A DNA stretch of 12,774 nucleotides from Tagaea sp. (GTDB taxonomy: Bacteria; Pseudomonadota; Alphaproteobacteria; CACIAM-22H2). The translations under genes were made by a program, and so were the position numbers. The DNA is taken from NCBI GenBank assembly GCA_023653245.1, contig JAMNXK010000019.1, forward strand, positions 1-12,774, given 5' to 3'. Below, one piece after another: positions 5,219 to 11,932 of this stretch (the stretch's first letter is position 1; each line of letters opens with the position of its first letter). The notes below the pieces were generated by a model that saw only the letters and a list, made by a program, of their open reading frames with translations, made no database searches and was not told where the DNA came from.

Positions 5219-5563
5219 ATGCGCAACGCCCTCGCCATCGCCGCGACCTTCGCGGCCCTCGCCGCCGGGATCGCCATCGCCCAGACGCCCACGCCGCCCC
5301 CGGCCAATCCCGCCGCCGCCGCGATGGCGCCGGCACCGGGCAACGTGCTCTCGGCGACGTGCTCGGGCTGCCACGGCCCGGCCGGCCGCAGCGTCGCCGA
5401 GATCCCCGCGATCAACGGCAAGACGGCGCTACAGATCCAAACGGCGATGCTGGAATTCAAGACCGACCGCCGCCCGTCCACGGTGATGAACCGTCACGCC
5501 AAGGGCTTCTCCGACGAGGAGATCGCAACCCTGGCCGCCTATATCTCGGCCAATTGGCGCTGA
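5219..5563 (+). CDS. fccA: Flavocytochrome c sulfide dehydrogenase, cytochrome c subunit
   Basis: A 114-residue exported monohaem cytochrome c. A Sec signal peptide occupies residues 1-21 (hydrophobic core AIAATFAALAAGIAIA, then Q). A Pro/Ala-rich linker follows, then the haem site CSGCH (48-52) and a distal segment VMNRHAKGFSDEEIATLAAYI in which Met90 is the likely sixth haem ligand. This tail is typical of the FccA/SoxE cytochrome that takes electrons from the flavoprotein FccB in the periplasm during sulfide oxidation to sulfur. ATG 5219 follows AGGGAGACAC, a good SD. fccB starts 15 bp after the stop, so the two form an operon. With one haem and about 93 mature residues, it corresponds to the single-haem version rather than the dihaem Allochromatium type. 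Confidence 0.88.
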   Translation: MRNALAIAATFAALAAGIAIAQTPTPPPANPAAAAMAPAPGNVLSATCSGCHGPAGRSVAEIPAINGKTALQIQTAMLEFKTDRRPSTVMNRHAKGFSDEEIATLAAYISANWR

Positions 5564-5578
5564 CCGGAGGAACCGAAA

Positions 5579-6877
5579 ATGACCCGCACGAAGATTTCCC
5601 GCCGCGCCTTCACCGCCTCGCTGCTCGCCACCTCGGCGCTGTCGGCTTGCGCCGTCCAGACCCAGTCCAAAGCCCATGTCGTCGTGATCGGCGGCGGCTT
5701 CGGCGGGGCGACCGCCGCCAAGTTCCTGCGCCTCGAAGACCCCGGCATCGCGGTCACGCTGATCGAGCCCAAGAGCGAGTTCGTCACCTGCCCGTTCTCG
5801 AACTACGTGATCTCGGGCTTCAAGCGGATCGAAGACATCACCCATAGCTACGCGGCGCTCACCGGCACGCACGGGGTGCGCCATGTGCGCGAGATGGCCA
5901 CCGCCATCGATCCGGTCGCCAAGACCGTGCGCACCGCCGGCGGCGCGTCGATCAAGTACGACAAACTCGTCGTCTCGCCGGGCATCGACATCCGCTGGGG
6001 CGCGCTCGACGGCTACACGGAAGCCGCCGCCGAACGCCTGCCGCATGCCTGGCATGGCGGTCCGCAGACGCTGCTGCTGCGCCGCCAGCTCGAAGCCATG
6101 CCGGATGGCGGCGTGGTCGCGCTATCCTTGCCGCCCAATCCGTTCCGCTGCCCGCCCGGGCCCTACGAGCGCATCTCGGTCATCGCGCATTATCTCAAGG
6201 CCAACAAGCCGCGCTCGAAAATCCTGGCGCTCGATTCCAAGGACGCGTTCTCCAAACAGGCGCTGTTCCAGGACGGCTGGAACGCGCTCTATCCGGGCAT
6301 GATCGAATGGGTGCCGCTGGGCCGCGACGGCCGCGTCACGCAAGTGATCGCGGGCGAGATGACGCTGGTCTCCGAATTCGGCCAGCGCCATCGCGCCGCC
6401 GTGATCAACGTCGTGCCGCCGCAATTCGCCGGGCGCATCGCGCGCGATTCGGGCCTCGCGGCGACCGAAGGCGGAATGGCCGGCTGGTGCCCGGTCGATC
6501 CCTTCACCTTCGAATCGACGCGCGTCAAGGACATCCACGTGATCGGCGACGCGTCGATCGCCGGCGCCATGCCCAAATCGGGCTTCGCGGCCAACAGCCA
6601 GGGCAAGTTCGTCGCCAAGGCGATCGCCGCCGCGATCAACGGGCGCCCGACCTTCGCGCCGGTTTTCGCGAATACCTGCTACTCGCTGCTGTCGCCCGAT
6701 TACGGGATTTCGGTGGCCGACATCTATCGCTCGACGCCGCAAGGCATCGTGGCGGTGCAAGGGGCCGGCGGCGTCAGCCCGCGCACGCCGCCCGACGCCG
6801 CCCAGCATCGCCTGCTCGAATCCCGCTATACGCTGGGCTGGTATTCGAGCGCCACGCGCGAAATCTGGGGCACTTGA
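5579..6877 (+). CDS. fccB: Flavocytochrome c sulfide dehydrogenase, flavoprotein subunit
   Basis: A 432-residue FAD enzyme that oxidises sulfide in the periplasm and passes electrons to FccA. The N-terminus has a Tat-type signal (SRRAF at 7-11, then LLATSALSACA; LSAC at 21-24 also resembles a lipobox). The Rossmann FAD motif VVVIGGGFGG ends at residue 43. C71 in VTCPFSN lies at the place of the covalent FAD cysteine (Cys42) of the Allochromatium enzyme. C191 (RCPPGPYER) and C367 (NTCYSLL) are 176 residues apart, the same spacing as the known redox disulfide Cys161-Cys337. VIGDAS (321-326) is the second FAD contact. The start has the SD GGAGG 9 nt upstream. The protein is complete, with every expected active residue, so it is probably functional. 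SoxF is an equivalent name. Confidence 0.93.
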   Translation: MTRTKISRRAFTASLLATSALSACAVQTQSKAHVVVIGGGFGGATAAKFLRLEDPGIAVTLIEPKSEFVTCPFSNYVISGFKRIEDITHSYAALTGTHGVRHVREMATAIDPVAKTVRTAGGASIKYDKLVVSPGIDIRWGALDGYTEAAAERLPHAWHGGPQTLLLRRQLEAMPDGGVVALSLPPNPFRCPPGPYERISVIAHYLKANKPRSKILALDSKDAFSKQALFQDGWNALYPGMIEWVPLGRDGRVTQVIAGEMTLVSEFGQRHRAAVINVVPPQFAGRIARDSGLAATEGGMAGWCPVDPFTFESTRVKDIHVIGDASIAGAMPKSGFAANSQGKFVAKAIAAAINGRPTFAPVFANTCYSLLSPDYGISVADIYRSTPQGIVAVQGAGGVSPRTPPDAAQHRLLESRYTLGWYSSATREIWGT

Positions 6878-6899
6878 ACCGCCGCCGCTAGATCGTCAC

Positions 6900-6928
6900 A
6901 ATCCCCCTCCTCAACAGGGAGGGGGATT
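6900..6928 (+). promoter_or_regulatory. Hairpin covering the Shine-Dalgarno site of aapJ
   Basis: AATCCCCCTCC (6900-6910) pairs perfectly with GGAGGGGGATT (6918-6928) around a 7-nt loop, an 11-bp GC-rich stem. The right arm is the purine run that serves as SD for aapJ (ATG 6932). No T-run follows, so it does not look like an intrinsic terminator. It could mask the ribosome site, or act as an mRNA stabiliser or boundary between fccB and aapJ. Confidence 0.6.
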
Positions 6929-6931
6929 CCC

Positions 6932-7969
6932 ATGAAACGACGCCTTGGCGCGGCTTTCGCCGCCGCCGCTTTCTTCGCATGCGCCGCCGGCGCGTCCGCC
7001 CAGCAGATCGCGCCGAGCCCGACGCTCGACGCCATCCGCGCGCGCGGCCATCTCGAATGCGGCGTGCATTTGGGCTTGCCGGGTTTCTCCTTCGCCAACG
7101 ATCGCGGCGAATGGCAGGGCATCGACGTCGATTTCTGCCGCGCACTCGCCGCCGCCGTGCTCGGCGACGCCACCAAGGTCAAGTACACGCCGACCTCGGT
7201 GCAGCAACGCTGGCCGATCCTGCAATCGGGCCAGGTCGATCTGCTGTCGCGCAACACGACGATCACCTTCTCGCGCAACGCCACGCTCGGCGTGAATTTC
7301 CTCGGGATCAATTTCTACGAGGGCCAGACCTTCATCGTGCGCAAGAAGGCCAACATCGCCAAGCCCGACCAGATGGACGGGGCGACGATCTGCGTGGCCG
7401 CCGGCTCGACCGAGGAGAAGCAGGCGACCGACTGGTTCGCCGAGCGGCGCAAGCGCGTGACCATCGTCAACTTCCAGCGCAACGACGACGCCATCGCCGC
7501 CTACGACGCCGAACGCTGCGACGCCTACACCGCCGGCTTCGGCGCGCTGGCGGGCCAGCGCTCCAAATTGAAGGCGCCGGACGACCACGTCATCCTGACC
7601 GAGCTCATCTCCAACGATCCGCAAGGCCCGACCGTGCGCTGGGGCGACGAGCGCTGGCAGGCGGTGGTGCGCTGGACGCTGAACGGCATGATCGCCGCCG
7701 AAGCGCTCGGCATCACGTCGGCCAACGCGGACGAGCTTCGCCGCACCTCGACCAACGCCGAAGTGCGCCGCATCCTCGGCGTGGAGGGCAATTTCGGCCA
7801 GATGCTCGGCCTGTCCAACGACTGGATGTACAACGCCATCAAACAGGTCGGGAATTACGGCGAAAGCTACGAGCGCACGGTCGGCATGGCCTCGGCGCTC
7901 AAGCTGCCGCGCGGCCCCAACGCGTTGTGGACCCAAGGCGGCCTGATCTTCACCCCGCCGTTCCAATGA
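6932..7969 (+). CDS. aapJ: Amino-acid ABC transporter substrate-binding protein (AapJ/BztA type)
   Basis: A 345-residue periplasmic binding protein of the general L-amino-acid importer family. A Sec signal peptide covers residues 1-23 (MKRRLGAAFAAAAFFACAAGASA, cleavage before QQ). The mature protein shows the AapJ pattern: TLDAIRARGHLECGVH, GEWQGIDVDFCRALAAAVLGD, LQSGQVDLLSRNTTITFSRN and GATICVAAGSTEEKQATDWF, followed by the long C-terminal half with NFGQMLGLSNDWMYNAIKQVGNYGESYER. Its length matches the family, which is longer than the usual 250-residue amino-acid binding proteins. It captures amino acids for the AapQ-AapM channel encoded just downstream. ATG 6932 is preceded by the purine run that is also the right arm of a strong hairpin. 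It is separated from aapQ by 116 bp holding a REP-like element. Confidence 0.92.
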   Translation: MKRRLGAAFAAAAFFACAAGASAQQIAPSPTLDAIRARGHLECGVHLGLPGFSFANDRGEWQGIDVDFCRALAAAVLGDATKVKYTPTSVQQRWPILQSGQVDLLSRNTTITFSRNATLGVNFLGINFYEGQTFIVRKKANIAKPDQMDGATICVAAGSTEEKQATDWFAERRKRVTIVNFQRNDDAIAAYDAERCDAYTAGFGALAGQRSKLKAPDDHVILTELISNDPQGPTVRWGDERWQAVVRWTLNGMIAAEALGITSANADELRRTSTNAEVRRILGVEGNFGQMLGLSNDWMYNAIKQVGNYGESYERTVGMASALKLPRGPNALWTQGGLIFTPPFQ

Positions 7970-8000
7970 GTGTCTGACGCCGGCGCGCTCGGCTTCATGG

Positions 8001-8057
8001 TTCGACGGGCTCACCATGAGGCCATTTTGAAGTAGGCCTCACCCTGAGCCCGTCGAA
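8001..8057. repeat. REP-like imperfect palindrome between aapJ and aapQ
   Basis: Two 23-bp arms (8001-8023 and 8035-8057) are inverted copies with three mismatches around an 11-nt loop. They begin and end with TTCGACGGGCTCA / TGAGCCCGTCGAA (13 bp perfect), with an inner GAGGCC/GGCCTC pair. Sequences of this kind (TTCGACGGGCTCA followed by GTGAGG) recur in intergenic spaces of many alphaproteobacterial genomes, which I state from memory. No second copy occurs in this window. A further GAGGCC at 8061-8066 could compete for the GGCCTC arm. Placed inside a transport operon, it may lower expression of the permeases relative to the binding protein. Confidence 0.7.
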
Positions 8058-8085
8058 GGGGAGGCCGGTCCAAGGCTGGTGCCGC

Positions 8086-9255
8086 GTGGCCGCTTCGCGA
8101 CTGAGAAACTGGTACTACGACGCCCGCGTCCGCGCCTGGTTCTCCCAGGCTGCGGTCGCGGGCGCTCTCGTTTGGACGATCTGGTACTTCGTCGCGAACG
8201 CGTCGGAGAACATGGTCAAAGCCGGCATCGCGTCGGGCTTCGACTTCCTGTGGCGCTCGTCGGGCATCGACGTGCCCTTCCGCATCGTCGGCTACTCGCC
8301 GCAAGGGACCATCCTGGACCTGCTGTGGGTGGGCGTGACCAACACGCTGCTGGTGGCGATCTTCGGCATGGTCTTCGCCACGATCCTGGGCTTCGCGATC
8401 GGCGTGGCGCGGCTGTCGAAGAACTTCCTGCTGCGCGGACTCGCCGGCGGCTTCGTCGAGTTCGTGCGCAACATCCCGCTGCTGCTGTTCGTGTTCTTCT
8501 GGTATTTCGGCGTGATCCGCGCGCTGCCGCCGCCGCGCGCGTCGTGGGATTTGGGCGGACTCGCCTTCCTCAACAATCGCGGGCTCTACGTGCCCTCGCC
8601 CGAAGATCCCGCGGTCTTCGCGGGAATGCCGGTCGTGCTGGCGATCGCGGGCGTTTGCTTCCTGTTGGTACGGCGCTGGGCCAAGCGCCGCCAGGCCGAA
8701 ACCGGCGAGGCGTTCCCGCTGTGGATCGCGGGCGTCGCCTTGTTCGGCCTCGCCCCGCTCGCCGCCTTGGTTCTCGCGGCGCTCTCCACGAGCTGGGACG
8801 TGCCCGGCTTGCGCGGGTTCAATTTCCGCGGCGGCTTCGTGCTGATCCCCGAATTCGTCGCTTTGTTCGCGGCCCTGGTGACCTACACGGCGGGCTTCAT
8901 CGCCGAAGTCGTGCGCGGGGGAATTCTCGCGGTGGGCAAGGGCCAGAAGGAAGCGGCGTTGTCGCTCGGCCTCACGCAAGGCCAGACCTTGCGCCTGATC
9001 GTGATCCCGCAAGCGCTGCGCGTGATGGTCCCGCCGATGACCAGCCAATACCTCAATCTGCTCAAGAACTCGTCCTTCGGTGCCGCCATCGCCTATCCCG
9101 AAGTGGTCAGCGTGTTCATGGGTTCGGCGTTGAACGCCACCGGCCAAGCGATCGAGATCATCGCCATCACGCTGGCGATCTATCTGTCGATCGGGCTGGC
9201 CGTGTCGGCCTTCATGAACTGGTACAACGCGCGCATCGCGCTGGTGACGCGATGA
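8086..9255 (+). CDS. aapQ: Amino-acid ABC transporter permease (AapQ/BztB type)
   Basis: A 389-residue inner-membrane permease of the His/Glu/Gln/Arg/opine family, in the longer Aap form. It has an N-terminal helix, an insertion between the first helices of the core (the periplasmic stretch with SWDLGGLAFLNNRGLYVPSPED), and the conserved core beginning LLWVGVTNTLLVAIFGMVFATILGFAIGVAR. The EAA loop that docks the ATPase is intact: EAALSLGLTQGQTLRLIVIPQALR. GTG 8086 is chosen because it begins the typical AapQ N-terminus (RLRNWYYDARVRAWFSQ). AAGG at 8072-8075 is a weak and slightly distant SD. It overlaps aapM by ATGA. A second open frame runs across this gene but is only a GC-rich shadow. Confidence 0.9.
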   Translation: MAASRLRNWYYDARVRAWFSQAAVAGALVWTIWYFVANASENMVKAGIASGFDFLWRSSGIDVPFRIVGYSPQGTILDLLWVGVTNTLLVAIFGMVFATILGFAIGVARLSKNFLLRGLAGGFVEFVRNIPLLLFVFFWYFGVIRALPPPRASWDLGGLAFLNNRGLYVPSPEDPAVFAGMPVVLAIAGVCFLLVRRWAKRRQAETGEAFPLWIAGVALFGLAPLAALVLAALSTSWDVPGLRGFNFRGGFVLIPEFVALFAALVTYTAGFIAEVVRGGILAVGKGQKEAALSLGLTQGQTLRLIVIPQALRVMVPPMTSQYLNLLKNSSFGAAIAYPEVVSVFMGSALNATGQAIEIIAITLAIYLSIGLAVSAFMNWYNARIALVTR

Positions 9256-10295
9256 AGGCGCTCGCCTGGACGCGCGCGAATCTGTTCGCCTCGTGGCTCG
9301 ACGCGGCGATCACGCTCGCTTGCGTGTGGCTCGTCTGGCGCTTCCTGCCGCCGATCCTCGATTGGACGATCTTCAAGGCCGATTGGATCGGCGACGACCG
9401 CACGGCGTGCGATTCGGGCGGCGCGTGCTGGGTGTTCGTGCGCGCGCGCTTCGACCAGTTCATGTACGGGCTTTACCCCGCCGCGCAGACCTGGCGCGTC
9501 GATCTGGCGGCCGCACTCCTCGTCGCGGCGGTCGTCTGGGCGGCGTGGGACCGCCTGCCGGGCAAGCGGTTCGCGCTCCCCGTGCTGCTGGGCGTCTACC
9601 CGCTGGTCGGGCTGTGGCTGCTGCTCGGCGGCTTCGGCGGCTTGCCCTATGTCGAGACGCGCCAATGGGGCGGGCTGATGCTGACGGTGTTCATGACCGT
9701 CTATGCCGGCATCTTCGCCTTTCCGCTGGGCGTGCTGCTGGCACTGGGCCGCCAATCGGAATTGCCGGTGATCCGCACGCTCTCGGTCGCGTTCATCGAG
9801 TTCTGGCGCGGCGTGCCGATCATCACGGTGATCTTCCTGGCCTCGCTGCTGCTGCCGCTGATCCTGCCGGTGAACGTCGATCGCTTGATCCGCGCGGTGA
9901 CGGGCCTGACGCTGGTGGTCGCGGCCTACATGGCCGAGGCGATCCGCGGCGGGCTGCAGGCCGTGCCCAAGGGCCAGTACGAGGCGGCCGCCGCCTTGGG
10001 CCTGGGCTATTGGCGCGCCACCTCTCTGATCGTGCTGCCCCAGGCTTTGCGGATCTCCTTGCCCGCGCTCGCCAACGAATTCATCGCCCTGTCGAAGAAC
10101 ACGACGCTGGTGCTGATCGTGTCGCTGTTCGACCTGCTGGGCATCGTGCACGCGGCCTCGGCGGATCCCAAATGGGTGGGCTACAATGTCGAGGGCTACG
10201 TGTTCGCGGGCACGATATTCTGGTTCGCGTGTTTCGCGATGTCGCGCTGGTCGGCGTCGCTGGAGAAGCGCCTGGGCACGGCGCGCAGTCACTAG
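9252..10295 (+). CDS. aapM: Amino-acid ABC transporter permease (AapM/BztC type)
   Basis: A 347-residue second permease of the Aap importer. It has N-terminal helices with the intervening periplasmic part WTIFKADWIGDDRTACDSGGACWVFVRARFDQFMYGLYP typical of AapM, then the transport core starting QWGGLMLTVFMTVYAGIFAFPLGVLLALGRQSELPVIR. The EAA loop is EAAAALGLGYWRATSLIVLPQALR, and the end is the usual segment with SKNTTLVLIVSLFDLLG. ATG 9252 overlaps the TGA of aapQ, so translation is coupled. Upstream in the same frame the sequence is open for another kilobase, but this is not coding. The gene that should follow, the ATPase aapP, is absent. An SDR gene starts 12 bp after the stop. Confidence 0.9.
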   Translation: MKALAWTRANLFASWLDAAITLACVWLVWRFLPPILDWTIFKADWIGDDRTACDSGGACWVFVRARFDQFMYGLYPAAQTWRVDLAAALLVAAVVWAAWDRLPGKRFALPVLLGVYPLVGLWLLLGGFGGLPYVETRQWGGLMLTVFMTVYAGIFAFPLGVLLALGRQSELPVIRTLSVAFIEFWRGVPIITVIFLASLLLPLILPVNVDRLIRAVTGLTLVVAAYMAEAIRGGLQAVPKGQYEAAAALGLGYWRATSLIVLPQALRISLPALANEFIALSKNTTLVLIVSLFDLLGIVHAASADPKWVGYNVEGYVFAGTIFWFACFAMSRWSASLEKRLGTARSH

Positions 10296-10307
10296 GGAGG
10301 AAACGTC

Positions 10308-11060
10308 ATGAACAAGATCGATCTGGCCGGCAAGCGGGCCATCGTCACCGGCGGCGCGCGCGGCATTGGCCTTGCCATCGCCTCGCGCCTGCTCGCCTCG
10401 GGCGCTTCGGTCACGCTGTGGGACCGCGACGCGTCGGCGTTGGACGCCGCCGTCAAGCGCCTGGCCGGCCAAGGCGACGTGCACACCGCCGCGGTCGACG
10501 TGACCGACGACGCGGCCGTTCAAGCCGCGACCCATCGTAGCCTCGGGGCGATGGGCGGGATCGAGATCCTGGTCAACAATGCCGGCATCACCGGCCCCAA
10601 CGCCACGACCTGGGAATATCCCGTCGCCGATTGGCGCAAGGTGATCGAGGTCGACCTCACCGCCCCCTTCTTGTGCTGCCGGGCGGTCGTCCCGCACCTG
10701 ATGAAGGCGGGCTGGGGTCGGATCGTGAATATCGCCTCGGTCGCGGGCAAGGAAGGCAACCCCAACGCGCCGGCCTACTCGGCCGCCAAGGCGGGCCTGA
10801 TCGGTCTCACCAAATCGCTGGGCAAGGAGCTCGCCAAGTCGAACGTGCTGGTGAATTGCGTCACGCCGGCCGTCGCCGACACCGATATCCTGAAGCAGAT
10901 GACCGAAGCGCACGTGGCCTTCATGCTCGGCAAGATCCCGATGGGCCGCTTCGTGCAGATCGACGAGATCGCGGCCCTGGCCGTGTGGCTCGCCTCGCCC
11001 GAATGCTCGTTCTCGACCGGAGCGGTGTTCGACATCACCGGCGGGCGCAGCACGTATTGA
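10308..11060 (+). CDS. Short-chain dehydrogenase/reductase co-transcribed with aapQM
   Basis: A 250-residue classical SDR. The cofactor motif TGGARGIG is at 14-21, and Asp39 at the end of the second strand (LWDRD) favours NAD. NNAG is at 90-93 and the catalytic triad is Ser144, Tyr157, Lys161 (YSAAK). The region normally reading PG is CVTPAVADTDI. The C-terminus AVFDITGGRSTY, with GGR in place of the common GG-W/Y, marks a subgroup I associate with sugar-acid and hydroxy-acid oxidation. The substrate is not known. A strong SD (AGGGAGGAAACGTC) lies before ATG 10308. The gene is 12 bp after aapM and reads as part of that operon, so it may act on an imported compound. It is convergent with the next SDR, 6 bp apart. 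Confidence 0.88.
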   Translation: MNKIDLAGKRAIVTGGARGIGLAIASRLLASGASVTLWDRDASALDAAVKRLAGQGDVHTAAVDVTDDAAVQAATHRSLGAMGGIEILVNNAGITGPNATTWEYPVADWRKVIEVDLTAPFLCCRAVVPHLMKAGWGRIVNIASVAGKEGNPNAPAYSAAKAGLIGLTKSLGKELAKSNVLVNCVTPAVADTDILKQMTEAHVAFMLGKIPMGRFVQIDEIAALAVWLASPECSFSTGAVFDITGGRSTY

Positions 11061-11066
11061 GGGGGT

Positions 11067-11804
11067 CTACGTCGTCCAGCCGCCGTCGATCTTGAATTCG
11101 GCACCGGTGATGAAGCTCGATTCGTCCGAGGCGAGGAACAGCGCCAGATCGGCGATCTCCTCGGCCGTGCCGAGCCGGCCCATCGGCTGGCGGGCGATGA
11201 AATCCTTGCGCGCCTGTTCGGGATCGGCGGCGGCACCGACACGTCCATGCAGCGAGGGCGTGTCGACCGTGCCCGGGCAGATCGCGTTGCAGCGGATGCC
11301 CTTGCGCACGTAGTCGATCGCGATCGATTTGGTGAGGCCCAGAACGGCCGCCTTGGTGGTGCCGTAGACGAAGCGGTTGGGCGCACCCTTGATCGACGAA
11401 CAACCCGAGGACATGTTCACGATCGTGCCCTTGCCCTTGGCGAGCATGGCGGGCAGGAACGCCTGGATCGTCCAGAACATCGAGCGGACGTTCAGATTCA
11501 TCGAGAAATCCCACGCGGCGTCGTCGCAATCCTGGATCGTGCCGTGATGCACGAAGCCCGCGCAGTTGAACAACACGTCGATGGGGCCGATATCGGCGGC
11601 GAGCGCGCGGATCGCCGCCTTGTCCATCACGTCGAGCTTGCGCGCCACGGCGCCCTTGGCCTTGAGATCGGCCATCTTGCTTTCGTCGAGATCGGTGGCG
11701 ATCACCTTCGCCCCCTCGGCCAAATAGAGTTCGGCGCTCGCCTTGCCGATCCCCTGCCCCGCCGCCGTCACGACCGCGATCTTGCCCTTCAAACGCCCCG
11801 CCAT
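11067..11804 (-). CDS. DHRS6/BDH2-like SDR (hydroxy-acid or 2-keto-3-deoxy-L-fuconate dehydrogenase)
   Basis: A 245-residue SDR, the same length as human DHRS6/BDH2 and very close to it in recognisable segments: GFVHHGT, WDFSMNLNVRSM, GIRCN, CPGTVDTPSL and the ending IDGGW. The cofactor motif TAAGQGIG is at 13-20, with Asp38 for NAD preference. Ser133, Tyr147 and Lys151 form the catalytic triad. Arg144 and Arg188, which I recall as substrate-carboxylate residues in DHRS6, are both present. Characterised relatives oxidise 3-hydroxybutyrate, reduce 4-oxo-L-proline, or oxidise 2-keto-3-deoxy-L-fuconate in bacteria; I cannot choose among these. ATG 11804 is used rather than the upstream TTG at 11864, because GGGGAGGA stands 5-6 nt before it and the length then equals that of the family. 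It is divergent from the third SDR. Confidence 0.88.
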   Translation of the reverse strand: MAGRLKGKIAVVTAAGQGIGKASAELYLAEGAKVIATDLDESKMADLKAKGAVARKLDVMDKAAIRALAADIGPIDVLFNCAGFVHHGTIQDCDDAAWDFSMNLNVRSMFWTIQAFLPAMLAKGKGTIVNMSSGCSSIKGAPNRFVYGTTKAAVLGLTKSIAIDYVRKGIRCNAICPGTVDTPSLHGRVGAAADPEQARKDFIARQPMGRLGTAEEIADLALFLASDESSFITGAEFKIDGGWTT

Positions 11805-11891
11805 CGAATCCTCCCCGGATATTCGCAGCGATCCTGACGCGCCCAACCCGCCCGCGCAAGCCACGGTCGCGGCATCGATCGCGATTGCCCT

Positions 11892-11910
11892 TTGCCGCCC
11901 GGCTTGGCAA
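11892..11910. promoter_or_regulatory. Inverted repeat TTGCC-N9-GGCAA between divergent SDR genes
   Basis: In the 128-bp region between the starts at 11804 and 11933 the half sites TTGCC (11892-11896) and GGCAA (11906-11910) form a 14-bp-spaced inverted repeat. It ends 22 bp before the rightward start codon, a position suited to a repressor. The half sites are short, so chance is quite possible. Confidence 0.2.
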
Positions 11911-11932
11911 GCTCCTCCGTTAGGGGGAACGC

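Noticed and set aside
6900..6928. Intrinsic terminator of fccAB
   Set aside because: The stem is strong, but a T-run is absent on the plus strand and the start codon follows after 3 nt.
8079..10295. A 738-codon open frame on the plus strand spanning both permease genes
   Set aside because: Only the part from 9252 encodes a recognisable protein (AapM). The first 390 codons are an arginine-rich out-of-frame shadow of aapQ.
9180..10913. A 577-codon antisense open frame
   Set aside because: It lies opposite aapM and an SDR with clear family motifs. Its composition (Arg, Gln, His, Asp rich) is typical of antisense frames in GC-rich DNA.
11805..11864. Upstream TTG start for the DHRS6-like SDR
   Set aside because: It would add 20 unrelated residues before the family N-terminus MAGRLKGK and skip the clear SD GGGGAGGA.
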